Shown here in pieces: positions 44,622-54,533 of a DNA stretch of 64,000 bases. Position 1 is the stretch's first letter. The number at the start of each line of letters is the position of its first letter. A model generated the notes under the pieces. It searched no databases and had not been told where the DNA came from. It saw nothing but the letters and a program-made list of their open reading frames with translations. A program made the translations under genes and the position numbers. Source of the stretch: Dactylorhiza incarnata (taxonomy: Eukaryota > Streptophyta > Magnoliopsida > Asparagales > Orchidaceae); assembly GCA_033032865.1 (NCBI GenBank), contig JAWHQI010000019.1:9342001-9406000 (forward strand). The letters are read 5' to 3'.

Positions 44622-45070
44622 ATGAATGTAGAAACAGTTTATGTATATAATTGATATTATAATGACTTTTGATTGTGTGGAAGCAAACTTAATTACACAT
44701 TGTCTAAAATAGTTTATGAATATATGAATGCAAACTGAGCTTTGATTTAATATTCTATCTGGATTGCAATTGATGGATTGTTAATGTAATCAGCTTGTAT
44801 CATAGATAAATCTGAGTTATAACTAAACCTTACCCTATTTTTATTGGATAATTTAAATCTTTGTTGCATTGTAATGTTTATCAAATCTTACTGATGGATT
44901 GATTAAACTCTGTGGTACAAATACTTTCATATCATCCATCTGTTTTAAAAATTACTGATGCACTAAGCATAATATGTTGAACTCATTTGAGCAATGACAC
45001 ATATCAAGAATTTATGAGTAATGTACTCTAGAATTTGAGGGTGTTCTGCCATCATCAAATAGGGGGAGAT
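44622..45070 (+). other. 3' untranslated region and polypurine tract of the Sirevirus-like element
   Basis: AT-rich, non-coding. It ends in AAATAGGGGGAGAT (45057-45070), the plus-strand primer, directly next to the LTR start TGTTGGGAAAATG. The tract is the same as in the derivative at 9055. Confidence 0.85.
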
Positions 45071-45770
45071 TGTTGGGAAAATGACCCTCAATGTTCCCTT
45101 GATTTGAAGAGGCCTCACACTCAATGCTAAGTACAAGTTGTATTTGATAATCTTTACTTCTATCTCATGACAATGCAGGACTAGGACATACCAAGGTGTA
45201 ATGAATGATCAGTTGGTTTACTGTCAAAACCGCTGAGACAAACTCTAAGTCTCAGCTGAACCGCTGAGATAAGGTCAGGAGCCACTAAGAAGGTGTCTAG
45301 GACAGCTGTGTTGCAGATAGAAGAAAACAACTGAGACAACTGTCCATCTCAGCGGATCCGCTGGGACGGGACAGATGCAACCGCTGAGACGGCTGGCCAT
45401 CTCAGCCCAACCGCTGAGACAGATTCAAAAGTGATCTGGCGGGTTCTGCTTTTGGCGCAAGTTGCAGAAAGGCTTCCTGGGGTCCACCAATCACTCCCAT
45501 ATCTGTCAGAAGGACGACTGAGAGCCGTTGAAGATTAGTGGAATATAAAAGGAACAAGTTAGGGTTGAGCAAATGACTTTTGCCATTGTTCTTACTCTCC
45601 AGCACACAAGCAAGAAGAACAACAATGTTTCATTATCGGCAGCCAAGAACTGAGCTTACACAAGGCTGCAAGGAGAGAAGTGATTGCTTATCTTGATTCA
45701 TCTCAAGAAAGAGCAAGTAGATCAAGTCCATCATTTGAAGGGATGATCAAGAAGAATCAAGTTGGAGCTA
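45071..45770 (+). repeat. 3' LTR of the Sirevirus-like element, first 700 bp only
   Basis: It starts TGTTGGGAAAATGACCCTCAATG and aligns by eye with 54534 onward. U3 contains CTCAGCGG / CCGCTGAGAC repeats (45225-45425) and an ATATAAAA box at 45543-45550. It is cut at 45771 by the Athila-like LTR; AGCTA at 45766-45770 may be one copy of the target duplication. The remaining 500 or so bases are not found in the window. Confidence 0.85.
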
Positions 45771-47347
45771 TGATGAGTCCCAATTATATACACATTTATG
45801 GTCTCATCTGGGCCGATTATCTAGTCTATGCACTACACTTTAAGCATATTGTTGTTCATATTTGATATTCCATGCTATGTGCACTTCTAGGCCCGTCATG
45901 GTGTATTTTCATGTTTATCTTATTTATTAGCTTTCATGCATTGTTAAGTGCCACTTTCAGTGGTTTGATTTGTGTTTATGCTGGAACAGGAGTCGTGAAG
46001 GTGTTCCCGCTACAAATCTGTACAGGAACACTGCGCACGATCACTGGTTCTATTGCGCACGACCACTGGTCGTGCGCCACTAATTGTGCACACTTAACCC
46101 CTAAAATCTGAGTTCTATCTACAATAGTGCGCACGACCACTTACGATTGTGCGCACGACCACTAGTCGTGTACGAATGGTCGTGCGAACATTTTATTTTA
46201 TAAATCTTTGCTTTGTAGGCTCCGCCCAGCCAGCGCGCACGACCGCAGAATGCCAGCGCGCACGATCATTGATCATGCGCCAATGACCATGCACACTATT
46301 TTGCCAGCGCCTATTTAATGCCATGTTCCGCGAAATTAGGGTATATCGATCAGAGATCGATCATTTGGCTCCTCCCAGCTCTGACGTTTTCGCCCTTTCC
46401 GCAGGTTCTCCGCCCCCTTTGGCCTCCTCCATCCTCCTCGATCTCTAAGGAGAGGGATCTAGCCCTACATCCACCAATATCCAAGGACAAGGAAGCTAGG
46501 TCGTGCAGCCGAATCGTGACAGGAAGAAGGCAGGCCATTGGAAGGTAGTGACAGCCTTCTATACCCCGGACGCAGTTGAGGACCGAGCTTGAACGCGGAT
46601 TGACAACCTTGCGATTCCAACCGTGAATCTTCAACAAGGCTTCAGATTGGGTTGATTCCTGACTTTCTCTTTCTTTGTATTGATTGTTGTAAATGCTAGA
46701 TTTCTCTATACTTTGATGATGGCACTATGAACTATGCTTTTATAATGTTTATCTCATTTATATGAGATTATTTTGTTCATATGTGTGTATGAGGAGTGCC
46801 ACCATCCATTTTCCATTCCATTATCGTGTTCGTGTGCCGCTCTAGCAATTGCTAGTGGCGTGTTTGTTGACGAGGTGTTTGCGACCCTCATTCCACATGC
46901 CTACTCATCCATCCGCCTAGCGAAGCGTGGCATAGAGGCCCATGTAATCCATTCGCATAATGAAGCAGCGCGCTCAAGGCCTGCACAGTTCGATTCCGCA
47001 CTTACCACCTCATCTGCTTGCCTACTCATCCATCCACCTAGCAAAGTAGTGCGTTCATGGCCTACATAGTTTTCCATTCCGCCTAGCGAAGCATTGCATA
47101 GGAGTAGTTGTAGTTGTTTTCTTTTATTTTCCACAATCCAAATCACCCCCTTTTCCGCAATGCATCCACTCGAAAGACTTCAATCTCAAGTCCTTCCTTA
47201 AAAGTAAACTCCACCTTACTTTGTTCCTTCGAGATCGATACTTGGGGATTCACTCCCACATTTTATATTACTTGAACGATCGGTACACTGCAATTTAGTG
47301 CCGCAGTCTCGCTACCACCTATAGCGGTGTGCTAGATTTGCGCATCA
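45771..47347 (+). repeat. 5' LTR of the Athila-like element
   Basis: 1577 bp, TGATGAGTCCC to GCGCATCA, with inverted TGATG/CATCA ends. At 46030-46300 is a cluster of CpG-rich palindromes. The longest (46055-46077) has 11-base arms GCGCACGACCA / TGGTCGTGCGC around one base. A TATTTAA-like box near 46310 lies just after the cluster. Ends were set by the flanking LTR break and the primer site, with no second LTR for comparison. Confidence 0.75.
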
Positions 47348-47353
47348 AGTTTT

Positions 47354-47371
47354 TGGTGCCGTTTTCGGGGA
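47354..47371 (+). other. Primer binding site of the Athila-like element
   Basis: TGGTGCCGTTTTCGGGGA starts six bases after the LTR end. It resembles the TGGCGCCGTTGCCGGGGA type recalled for Athila elements. Confidence 0.7.
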
Positions 47372-47518
47372 ACACATTCGTGTGAGTTTTCTGGAGAGGG
47401 AGAATCTGAGAGAGAAGCCCTTCCATTTGTAAATTGCATCCTTTTGTTTTCTTTCTTCGTATTCTTTTTTACTGTTTTATATTAGGTTGCTTTAGTAATT
47501 ATTGTTGGGTGTAGTGTT

Positions 47519-48804
47519 TTGCACAATAGTGTTCTTCTTTTTAAATCGAGTTGTCTTCACGCAATGTGGGCTTCACTTAATATTCGTTGTCGTTTGTGTA
47601 GAGATATCTCTCATGTTTGTGATAGATGTCTAGAGGGAGAGAATAGCCCTAGCACTCAATGCCAGTATTTGGAGCACCGACTTTTTCTGGTACCCTATAT
47701 GGTGTGCGTAAGTCCTATGGCTATTCTTTTGAGCCTTTACCAGCATACTTCTTTTCGGCTTCAGCACATGCTGTGCCAAAGAAGACCGCAAGGCAGTGCT
47801 TGTTTTGTCAGAGCATAGATCATGCTTTGAAGGATTGTGCTGCTTATCTTCTCCAATTGGACGAGGATGACGAGCCGGATATCCGGATCATCCCGACTCC
47901 TAACTCTGGCGGCATACCATCAACATTTGGTTATATATCTGTGTCACCTTCACATTTTGAAGGGTATGGCGTGGACACAGTCACCAGATGTGTGGCTGAT
48001 CGAGGCACTGACATTACTAAGCTTATCCCTCCTGTGCATCCATCACCGGGCGTGGAGCCGATTCTTTGTGAGGATTCGGTGCTTGACATTTATCCGAGCA
48101 CTATTCCTCCCCATGTTGTGCATACTACAATCATCTCTGACGACATTGTTGATGATGTGTAGCAAGATGAGGTTGGCGATCTAAGTATTATGCCTGTTCC
48201 TATGGAGGAGGGCAACCTTCTAGGTGAAGAGGAGTTTTCCTCAGCACCGGTGGAGGAAGTCCAAATTTTAGGCCTGTCCACTGTTGATCTCGCCGAACCT
48301 TGTAGCATTGATGGCAATGCTGACATTATTTTACTTTCCCATCCTGCTGGGAGTGAGACTGGGACCACTCCCCCGATTGATTTTTATTCATGTTCTTCGT
48401 CTTGTTTATTTCTCGATCCCCTTTCTCTATCTGAGCCTGTGCAGGTTGAGTCTTCACAGGTACTCCAGGAGGACTTGGAGCATGTTGCTCAAGTCAATGA
48501 TGAGAGCATCTTCTTATATGAGGAGGTTGATCCCCCCTCCATAGAGGAAGCTCCACTCATTGCCTTCTCCTCCTGCTGCCTCCCTGGAGATGACACCTTG
48601 CTGGGCAAGGATTTATTTTGTGGTGAGACGAGTGAGGACCAGCCTTCCTCCTCTTCTTACTTCATATTACCTCTACCCGTGTTAAGCATGTATTATTATT
48701 TAGGTAGGGGAATAACTGTTTTATCGCCGTATCGGTACCCGCTACCGACACGCATATTAGAACAGTTACCTGTGCACTTTTCTTTTCATAGACCCATTAG
48801 CTAG
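47519..48804 (+). pseudogene. Unrecognised ORF with zinc-knuckle motif in the Athila-like element
   Basis: The main frame runs from ATG 47659 to 48804 (381 codons) with one in-frame TAG (48160-48162). Near residue 48 it has CLFCQSIDHALKDC, an exact C-x2-C-x4-H-x4-C spacing, then an acidic, Ser/Pro-rich body (LLQLDEDDEPDIRIIPTP, VHPSPGVEPILCEDSVLD, EEVDPPSIEEAPL). Upstream in a second frame (47519-47660), CRLCRDISHVCDRC adds another Cys/His group, so the original may have begun further upstream with two finger-like modules. It lacks the gag core I would expect. It could be a diverged Gag tail or an added gene. Function unknown. Confidence 0.5.
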
Positions 48805-49325
48805 AACTGTTTTAAAATTGAATAAGTCGTGCTGGGAGGACATTAGCCCAAGTATTTATCTCATATTTCATGCATTTCATTTTATTTAATCCTGTTTAGT
48901 TAGCTGTAGTTTATTTTAGTTTGTCTTTTCCTTTTGTTTTTGCGGAGCTCATCCCTGTAGGTACTTTCCTTTTGGAAGGCGGCGGTTGCGATTCTTCGTA
49001 GGGCATCTTTGCCCTGGATTTATTTGCGCCTTCTGGTATGCTCACTTGCTGAGCATTGGGTACTCTCTTCCCCTAGCTTTATTTTTGATTTTCATGTTAT
49101 GCATTATGTGGTTTGTTTAGTTTAAGTCTGGGGGAGAGTCATTTTATGTGCCCACTCACGTGCACTATTGCACTGCATACTAGAAGCTTTTACTTAAAAT
49201 GTTTTATTTATTTTCTTTGCACACCACAACACCCACATGAGCTCGCGCTTAGCCGTTGGCACGTTGGGAGTCAAATTTGTCTCTTTTGTGTGATTTGAAA
49301 AATCATTGTGCTGGTTTAGGATTAT
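48805..49325 (+). other. 3' non-coding part of the Athila-like element
   Basis: It contains AATAAGTCGTGCTGGGAGG (about 48821) and TTTAAGTCTGGGGGAG (49121-49136), which resemble the post-coding block and polypurine tract of Athila-type elements. No gene. Confidence 0.5.
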
Positions 49326-50450
49326 TGTTGGAACAAGGTCTTCCGCATCTCCTAAGTTTGAGAATAACAAAACCTATTTGTATTTGATCTTGTGTGTTTA
49401 AGTGTGCAGCAAAACAAAGTCCATATGACTCAAGGATTACATAAGAAGGTTGCCCCCAAATTTGAGCCATCAAATCCAACACTCCCACTAGCGCCGGCGG
49501 TAGTATATAGCGCCCTGCGCTAGCGATGAATAGCGCAATTCCGGGAGTACATATAGAAGGAGAAAGAGCCTGGCGGTATCCGATAGCGCAGGCGGGTAGC
49601 GCGGAGCACAGAAGGCAAGGGAGAAATGTTTCCTCGGATTGAAGATTCTGCCGCGCAGAATATGTCCTAAAATGGGATAGCGCGGGCGGTAGCACTAGCA
49701 CAGGCGGTAGCGATAAGGCTATAGAAAGGACCCCTTGGCTCCGTATTCCTCATCCTCTTGAGATCCTAAATTCCAGAGCTTCGTGCCACAACATAGAGAG
49801 GAAGGTTCAGAGAGATACTCCCACAAATCCATAAAGGCTTAAGGAGATCCGTGGAAAAGATTGCAACACGTGTTATCATCGTGATGAAAGACCGCATCGA
49901 CTACGATCATACTCTGCGGGCCTTCGTCCACTTCTCCAAGAGATCCATATAGGGAGTTTTTATATTATTGTTATTTCATTAATCCATCTCTTTTAAATCG
50001 TGTAGTAAATTCGCCTCGTGTTGGCGACTAGGTCTCGGGTGTAGGTCTATGGGGTGCTCGAGGCCATATCCGGGGAAGGGTTGGCTAGACAGCTTGAGGA
50101 CGTATCCGAGGAAGGAACGACTAAAGCCAACCGGTTCGTGGGGATATGAGTCGGTATAGAAAACAAAGAGAGTCTTTCATAGTTCGCTTTGATTTCTAGC
50201 GTCATTGAAATCAAAATTTTGTAATAAATTTTATTAATAATAATCATGTCTCTCTTTGTGTAATAAAATTGATTTGTTCTTCATTTCTCTAAATTGTTTA
50301 TTATCCTCTCCTTTATTATAAAACAATTTAGATCTTTAAACAAAATCACTATTTTGATCTCTTATCATAAGCAAGTATTTCAAAATATAATATAAGTTTT
50401 TAAAACCCTTATTCACCCCCCCCCCTCTAAGGGCGCCTACCAATCCAACA
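49326..50450 (+). repeat. 5' LTR of the gag-only copia element
   Basis: 1125 bp, TGTTGGAACAAGG to CAATCCAACA. U3 (49480-49715) has many AGCGC...GGCGGTAGCG-type units. Near the end TTATTCACCCCCCCCCC (10 C, 50416-50425) precedes TCTAAGGGCG, as in other copia LTRs here. Confidence 0.8.
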
Positions 50451-50452
50451 AG

Positions 50453-50464
50453 TGGTATCAGAAC
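50453..50464 (+). other. Primer binding site of the gag-only copia element
   Basis: TGGTATCAGAAC begins two bases after the LTR end. It matches the initiator-Met type in 11 of 12 positions. Confidence 0.8.
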
Positions 50465-50499
50465 TAGGTTATTCCAAATCGGCTTAACACCCGAGAATA

Positions 50500-51999
50500 A
50501 TGGCGTCTCATGATCTCGCTTCTACTAGTGGGGCAATTTTTTATGAAGAAGAAAAATCACTAGCACCGCCTTTATTTAAAGGGACAAAATATAAAGGGTG
50601 GAAAATTTTAATGGAAAGGTTTATTAAAACTTTAGATATCGAAGCATGGAATCTAGCAATAGTAAGACCAACGGATGAATCAAATAAAAAGGAACGTCAT
50701 CTAAATGCAAAAGCCAAACACTATTTATTTTGTGGTCTATCAAATGAAGTTTTCAAATTAATATATTGTTTTTCTAGTGCATACAAAGTATGGAAATTTC
50801 TTGAAGAAATGTATGATCTTCCTCTCGTAGGTATGGAACAAACACAGGAGGAGAAGGACATACAAGCTTCCACCATTATTCAAGAAGATCTCTCTCATAG
50901 CAAAACCATGGAGATCATGGAAATCAACTTAGAAAAAGAGAGCAATACATCAAGAGAAAAAGAAGATGAAAATTCATCTATGATGGAGGAAGGCCTAAAA
51001 GATGACAAAGGAACTTCATGCTCAAATCTCACAGCATCCAAAAGCACCGTAAGGAAATCAAATCATCGTATTGTTTACAATTCTATTTCTACTTTACAAT
51101 TGCTACAAATTACAAAGCACAAAATTAAGAAATTAAAAAATGTGAATTGCAAATTGCGTTTAGAAAATAAAAATTTAAAAGCAAAAGTTAAAGTAGAATC
51201 AAAATCTAATTTATGTAGCTTTACTCATGTCACTTCAATTGAAAATACAAAACCTTGTTTTGATTGTAATGATATTAAAGAAAAATTTAAGGAACTTGAA
51301 AAAGAAATTATTTATATAAAAGAACATAATGAAAAATTATCTTTAGAAAATTCATCTTTAAAAAGTGATTGTGCTAAGTGTAAGGACTATAAAATTGAAA
51401 TTAAAGAGATAGATGAAACATTTGATGAATATAGAAATAACTATCAAAATCATATTGATTCAATTATTTCCATTCTTAAAAATAGCACAATCGCTTATAA
51501 TAAAGCTAGACATAATCTTATTGTTAAGAATGATGAATTAAAATAAAAAATCAACTTGCTTATGAAAATGGTAAATACAAATTCACAATATCAAACTATA
51601 TCTAAAAACAAGTTGAATATGAATATGAACATCTTACCTAAGTTTAAAAATGGGAGTAAGGAACATAAAGGATTTGTAAATCAAAATCAAAATCACCGTA
51701 ATTTACAATATCATGTTTCTCCCAACCTAAAATTAAATGCAAACAAATTTCCTTCAAATTATAAATTCAAAAATCATTTTGATCCAAATATTCAAGTAAA
51801 TGATTATGGAAATTTGAAAACTAAAAATATTGGTTATCCAAGGTTTGAATGGAGGCCCAAAGTTAGAGATGAAACACTAACTCAAATCAAAAGGGTACAT
51901 TCATTCATATCTCCCCAAAAGCAAACACGATGTATTTGGGCACCCAAAGGAACCGTCACACCCGGTCCCCTTTGGATACCAAAAACACTAATTCATTAG
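50500..51999 (+). pseudogene. Copia Gag (single frame with one stop)
   Basis: ATG 50500 starts MASHDLASTSGAIFYEEEKS. The capsid domain shows FKGTKYKGWKILMERFIKTL, AKAKHYLFCGLSNEVFKLI and SSAYKVWKFLEEMYDL, as in copia UBN2 Gag. A long charged coiled-coil-like stretch follows (about residues 195-345) with a CFDCNDIKEKFKELEKE-type segment. One TAA lies at 51544-51546; the same frame then runs to 51999 with RCIWAPKGTVTPGPLWIPK, a string often found just before the protease in Sirevirus-type polyproteins. No CCHC knuckle is seen, although CAKCKDYK is Cys-rich. Confidence 0.75.
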
Positions 52000-53989
52000 G
52001 TATCATCAAATGCATGAAGTAGAAACATTTCAAAATAAGATATACAAATTTCTACTTCATGATGTGCTTTAATGTCCTTTTTATTTTTCTCTTGTTGTTT
52101 TCCTTTTGAACTATCATGTCATGGTCATCCTATACAGCATTGAAAATATGATCTTATCTCTTAAAAGCTTAATATGTTTATAAAATCAAATTGATCAAAA
52201 TTCAAAAGTCATATCTAATTTTGATGACCTATCTATCTCTCTTATCTTCGTTGCCAATAAATATCTTATATTATACATATAAATCAAATTATAAATTTGC
52301 AATAAGATATTTTAAATTAACTCAAGTTATTAGGCTATTAAGCTTTTTAGCCTTCACCAACAAGTGGTTTAGAGAAATAACATGATCTAAAAGTAACTTC
52401 AAGATTTAAATGAAAGCTCAACTTTAAAATATGGTTGTCTTTGTTCACAATAAAAAAATATAGTGTGTTCACTTCTTGATGTCAAACGTGATCTAAACCA
52501 TCACTATTGTTCACCTATCAAAAATCACATATATATATATATATATATATTCAAAATTCTTAATTAAAAGAAAATTACTAAAATGTATTTGAAAGAATTT
52601 ACCTTCATAATGAATATTGAATTCACAAGCACCACCATGATCTATTGATGTCCTTTGCTAAAATTCTCTAACATCATATATCATAAGTCATATCAAAAGT
52701 CTTCTAAGAACAATTATTTCTATCACAATTATGTGAATTATAATTTATATAATTAATGATGACAATTGATATTATAATTACATACCATGGTTGGTATATT
52801 ATGTGTGTATTGTGATTTATTTCAACTTTAGACCTTTGAATCATCTTGATATCAAATCAAATTAAATCATCACTTCATTCTAGGTCTCTAAGTTGGAACA
52901 CAATCAAACCTTGATATAACATTAATCTCAAACTTATCATACTAATATTGTCACCTAAAGAATATTTGTGTCTATGTTAGGCTTTATATGTTTACCAAGA
53001 TATACAGGCTGGGTATTCTCATCTAGGGCTTATCCATGATATTCTTATGCATGAACATTTTTTTTATCACTAAAATCATGCATATTTGATTTATTCAATC
53101 ATGTCTTCTCGTGCTTACATTTCCTATCATTTTCAAACTACATTATATTGATAAATATAAGCCTTAGAAAAATTAAAATGGAGATATAATAAAATATATC
53201 TCATGCAAAGTTTATTTGGTAAAGTCATATACAAAATCACTAATGTTTCATGCAATTTGCACTATCTAGACATCTCCTAAAATTCTGAAATTTCTGCATG
53301 AAATTACAATTTGGACACTTAAGCAAGATCAACAATTACAAATTTCAAAATCATCAAAAATCGTGTACTGTTTCCCGCGCTAGCGCTAATGCCGGCGCTA
53401 GCTCACCTATTTGTTTTTCTGTATTTTTAAAATTTTGAAAAATTCTTAAAAATATATTAATCTATGTGTACTACTCATTTTTGCATCTATGCCTATAATT
53501 GATTTTTGAAAAATTAAAATACAAAATTACAAAAACCAAATTACCAAAAAATATATTTTTTTTCTTACTTCCTTTCTTTGATTATTTGTTTGATTTCTAA
53601 ACTTGGGGGATAAAAAGAGCCCAAACTAGGGTTTGGAAATACATAAAAAACACTCACAAGCACTCATAAAAACTCTCATATACACTATAAAAAAAAAACT
53701 CTCAATAAACACATACTTAGGTTCTCAAAATTGAACACTTAAAACAAGAAAAACCACCCTTATTTATAGGCAAAAATGGGGGTGCAAAAAGCTGTTTGGA
53801 GGGGTTGGTTGGAAGGTTGACTGGAGGGAACTGGCAGGTTGACAGGAAGCTGTTGGAAGGGTTGGGGGTGCAGATAACCGCTCGTGGGCTGGCGGGCACT
53901 GGACACCTGGTGGGCTGGGGTGCGGATAGCAGGCTAGCGGGCATGGATAGAGGGTCTGGTGCGGGCTGCGGATAACTGGATTTAATCCA
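52000..53989. other. AT-rich non-coding stretch
   Basis: No gene recognised. At 53373-53402 CCCGCGCTAGCGCTAATGCCGGCGCTAGC recurs in pieces like the U3 units of the LTR at 49326, so part may belong to that element. CTAAACTTGGGGGATAAAAA (about 53599) looks like a polypurine tract. On the minus strand a CCTATAAATAAGG box (53757-53769) precedes a 5'-leader-like sequence, a possible stray promoter. A repeated GGCTGGCGGGC-type unit fills 53870-53960. Confidence 0.4.
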
Positions 53990-54072
53990 GCAAAAATTGT
54001 TGTCGCGAAGTCTCGATCCCGCCACCTTCGAAAAGCAAACCAAGAAACCACTCCACTAGGCCAAATGTTCTT
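53990..54072 (-). mobile_element. tRNA-like (SINE head) RNA polymerase III promoter relic
   Basis: On the minus strand TGGCCTAGTGG (54063-54053) fits the A box TRGYNNANNNG, and GGATCGAGACT (54019-54009) fits the B box GGTTCGANNCC with changes at several positions. Their starts are 44 bases apart, as in a tRNA. The sequence lacks a full tRNA fold, so a tRNA-derived SINE head is more likely than a tRNA gene. The SINE body and tail are not defined. Confidence 0.4.
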
Positions 54073-54533
54073 ATCTAAAAACATTTATATATATATTTAC
54101 ATAATTTTTGTATATTAATACATATTATCTTTAATTTAAAATATTGATAATATATATACATTAACTTTTATTATCTTTTATTTATTTAAAATACATATTA
54201 TCTTTAATTTATTAACTTAATAATATATATATATTTTTTAGTATTGTATTATACATCATTATTATTAACATTAATACCATAATATATATATATTAAATAA
54301 AATAGATATAAATACATTCAAAAATTCATACTCAAATAAATATATTCACAAATATATTAACACTTTATAGTTTATATTTTCAAATAGTTAATTTTATTGT
54401 TATATATTTAACTTATTAAAGTTTATATTTACACATATATATTGTTTTTATTTAATAAATATTTACATATATTTTTAAATATTTTACATATACATTTAAA
54501 TACATATTTAGTATATTTTTACTAATTTACTAC
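54073..54533. other. Very AT-rich spacer
   Basis: Almost only A and T, with TATATA and TTTAAAATA runs. No coding or structural feature recognised. It ends at the copia LTR starting 54534. Confidence 0.6.

Larger units (their letters stand above)
22943..45770 (+). mobile_element. Sirevirus-like Ty1/copia element, 3' two-thirds, with three insertions
   Basis: The plus-strand order is integrase (22943-23505, 28816-29161), RT/RNase H (39575-41400), promoter-like spacer, env-like ORF (41917-44621), polypurine tract and the first 700 bp of the 3' LTR (45071-45770). The 5' LTR, gag and protease lie beyond the left edge, past the Tat/Ogre-like insertion. The reading frame and target duplications rejoin across the two downstream insertions. 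The RT (LVQIYVDDIIFGSTDDNLCK), the third ORF and the AAATAGGGGGAGAT tract all fit the Sirevirus/Maximus lineage as I know it. Confidence 0.85.
45771..49325 (+). mobile_element. Athila-like gypsy element without pol (non-autonomous), 3' end missing
   Basis: An LTR (45771-47347) is followed by a primer site of Athila type (TTTTTGGTGCCGTTTTCGGGG), one unusual ORF, an AAGTCGTGCTGGGAGG-type spacer and a TTTAAGTCTGGGGGAG tract (49121-49136) that looks like a polypurine tract. This internal layout is recalled from Athila/Tat elements. No RT or integrase is seen. No 3' LTR follows; a copia LTR begins at 49326 instead. Confidence 0.7.
49326..52020 (+). mobile_element. Gag-only Ty1/copia element, 3' boundary unresolved
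   Basis: An LTR (49326-50450), Met-type primer site and a 500-codon gag frame are present. Protease and later pol domains are absent, and no second copy of this LTR is found in the window. The element may extend into the AT-rich stretch up to 54533. It is either a non-autonomous form or a truncated copy. Confidence 0.7.

Noticed and set aside
48190..48804. Separate gene downstream of the Athila-like ORF
   Set aside because: It is in the same frame as 47659-48162 and separated only by one TAG, so it is treated as one broken ORF.
54009..54063. Functional tRNA gene
   Set aside because: Box spacing fits, but the B box is degraded and I cannot see acceptor and anticodon stems.
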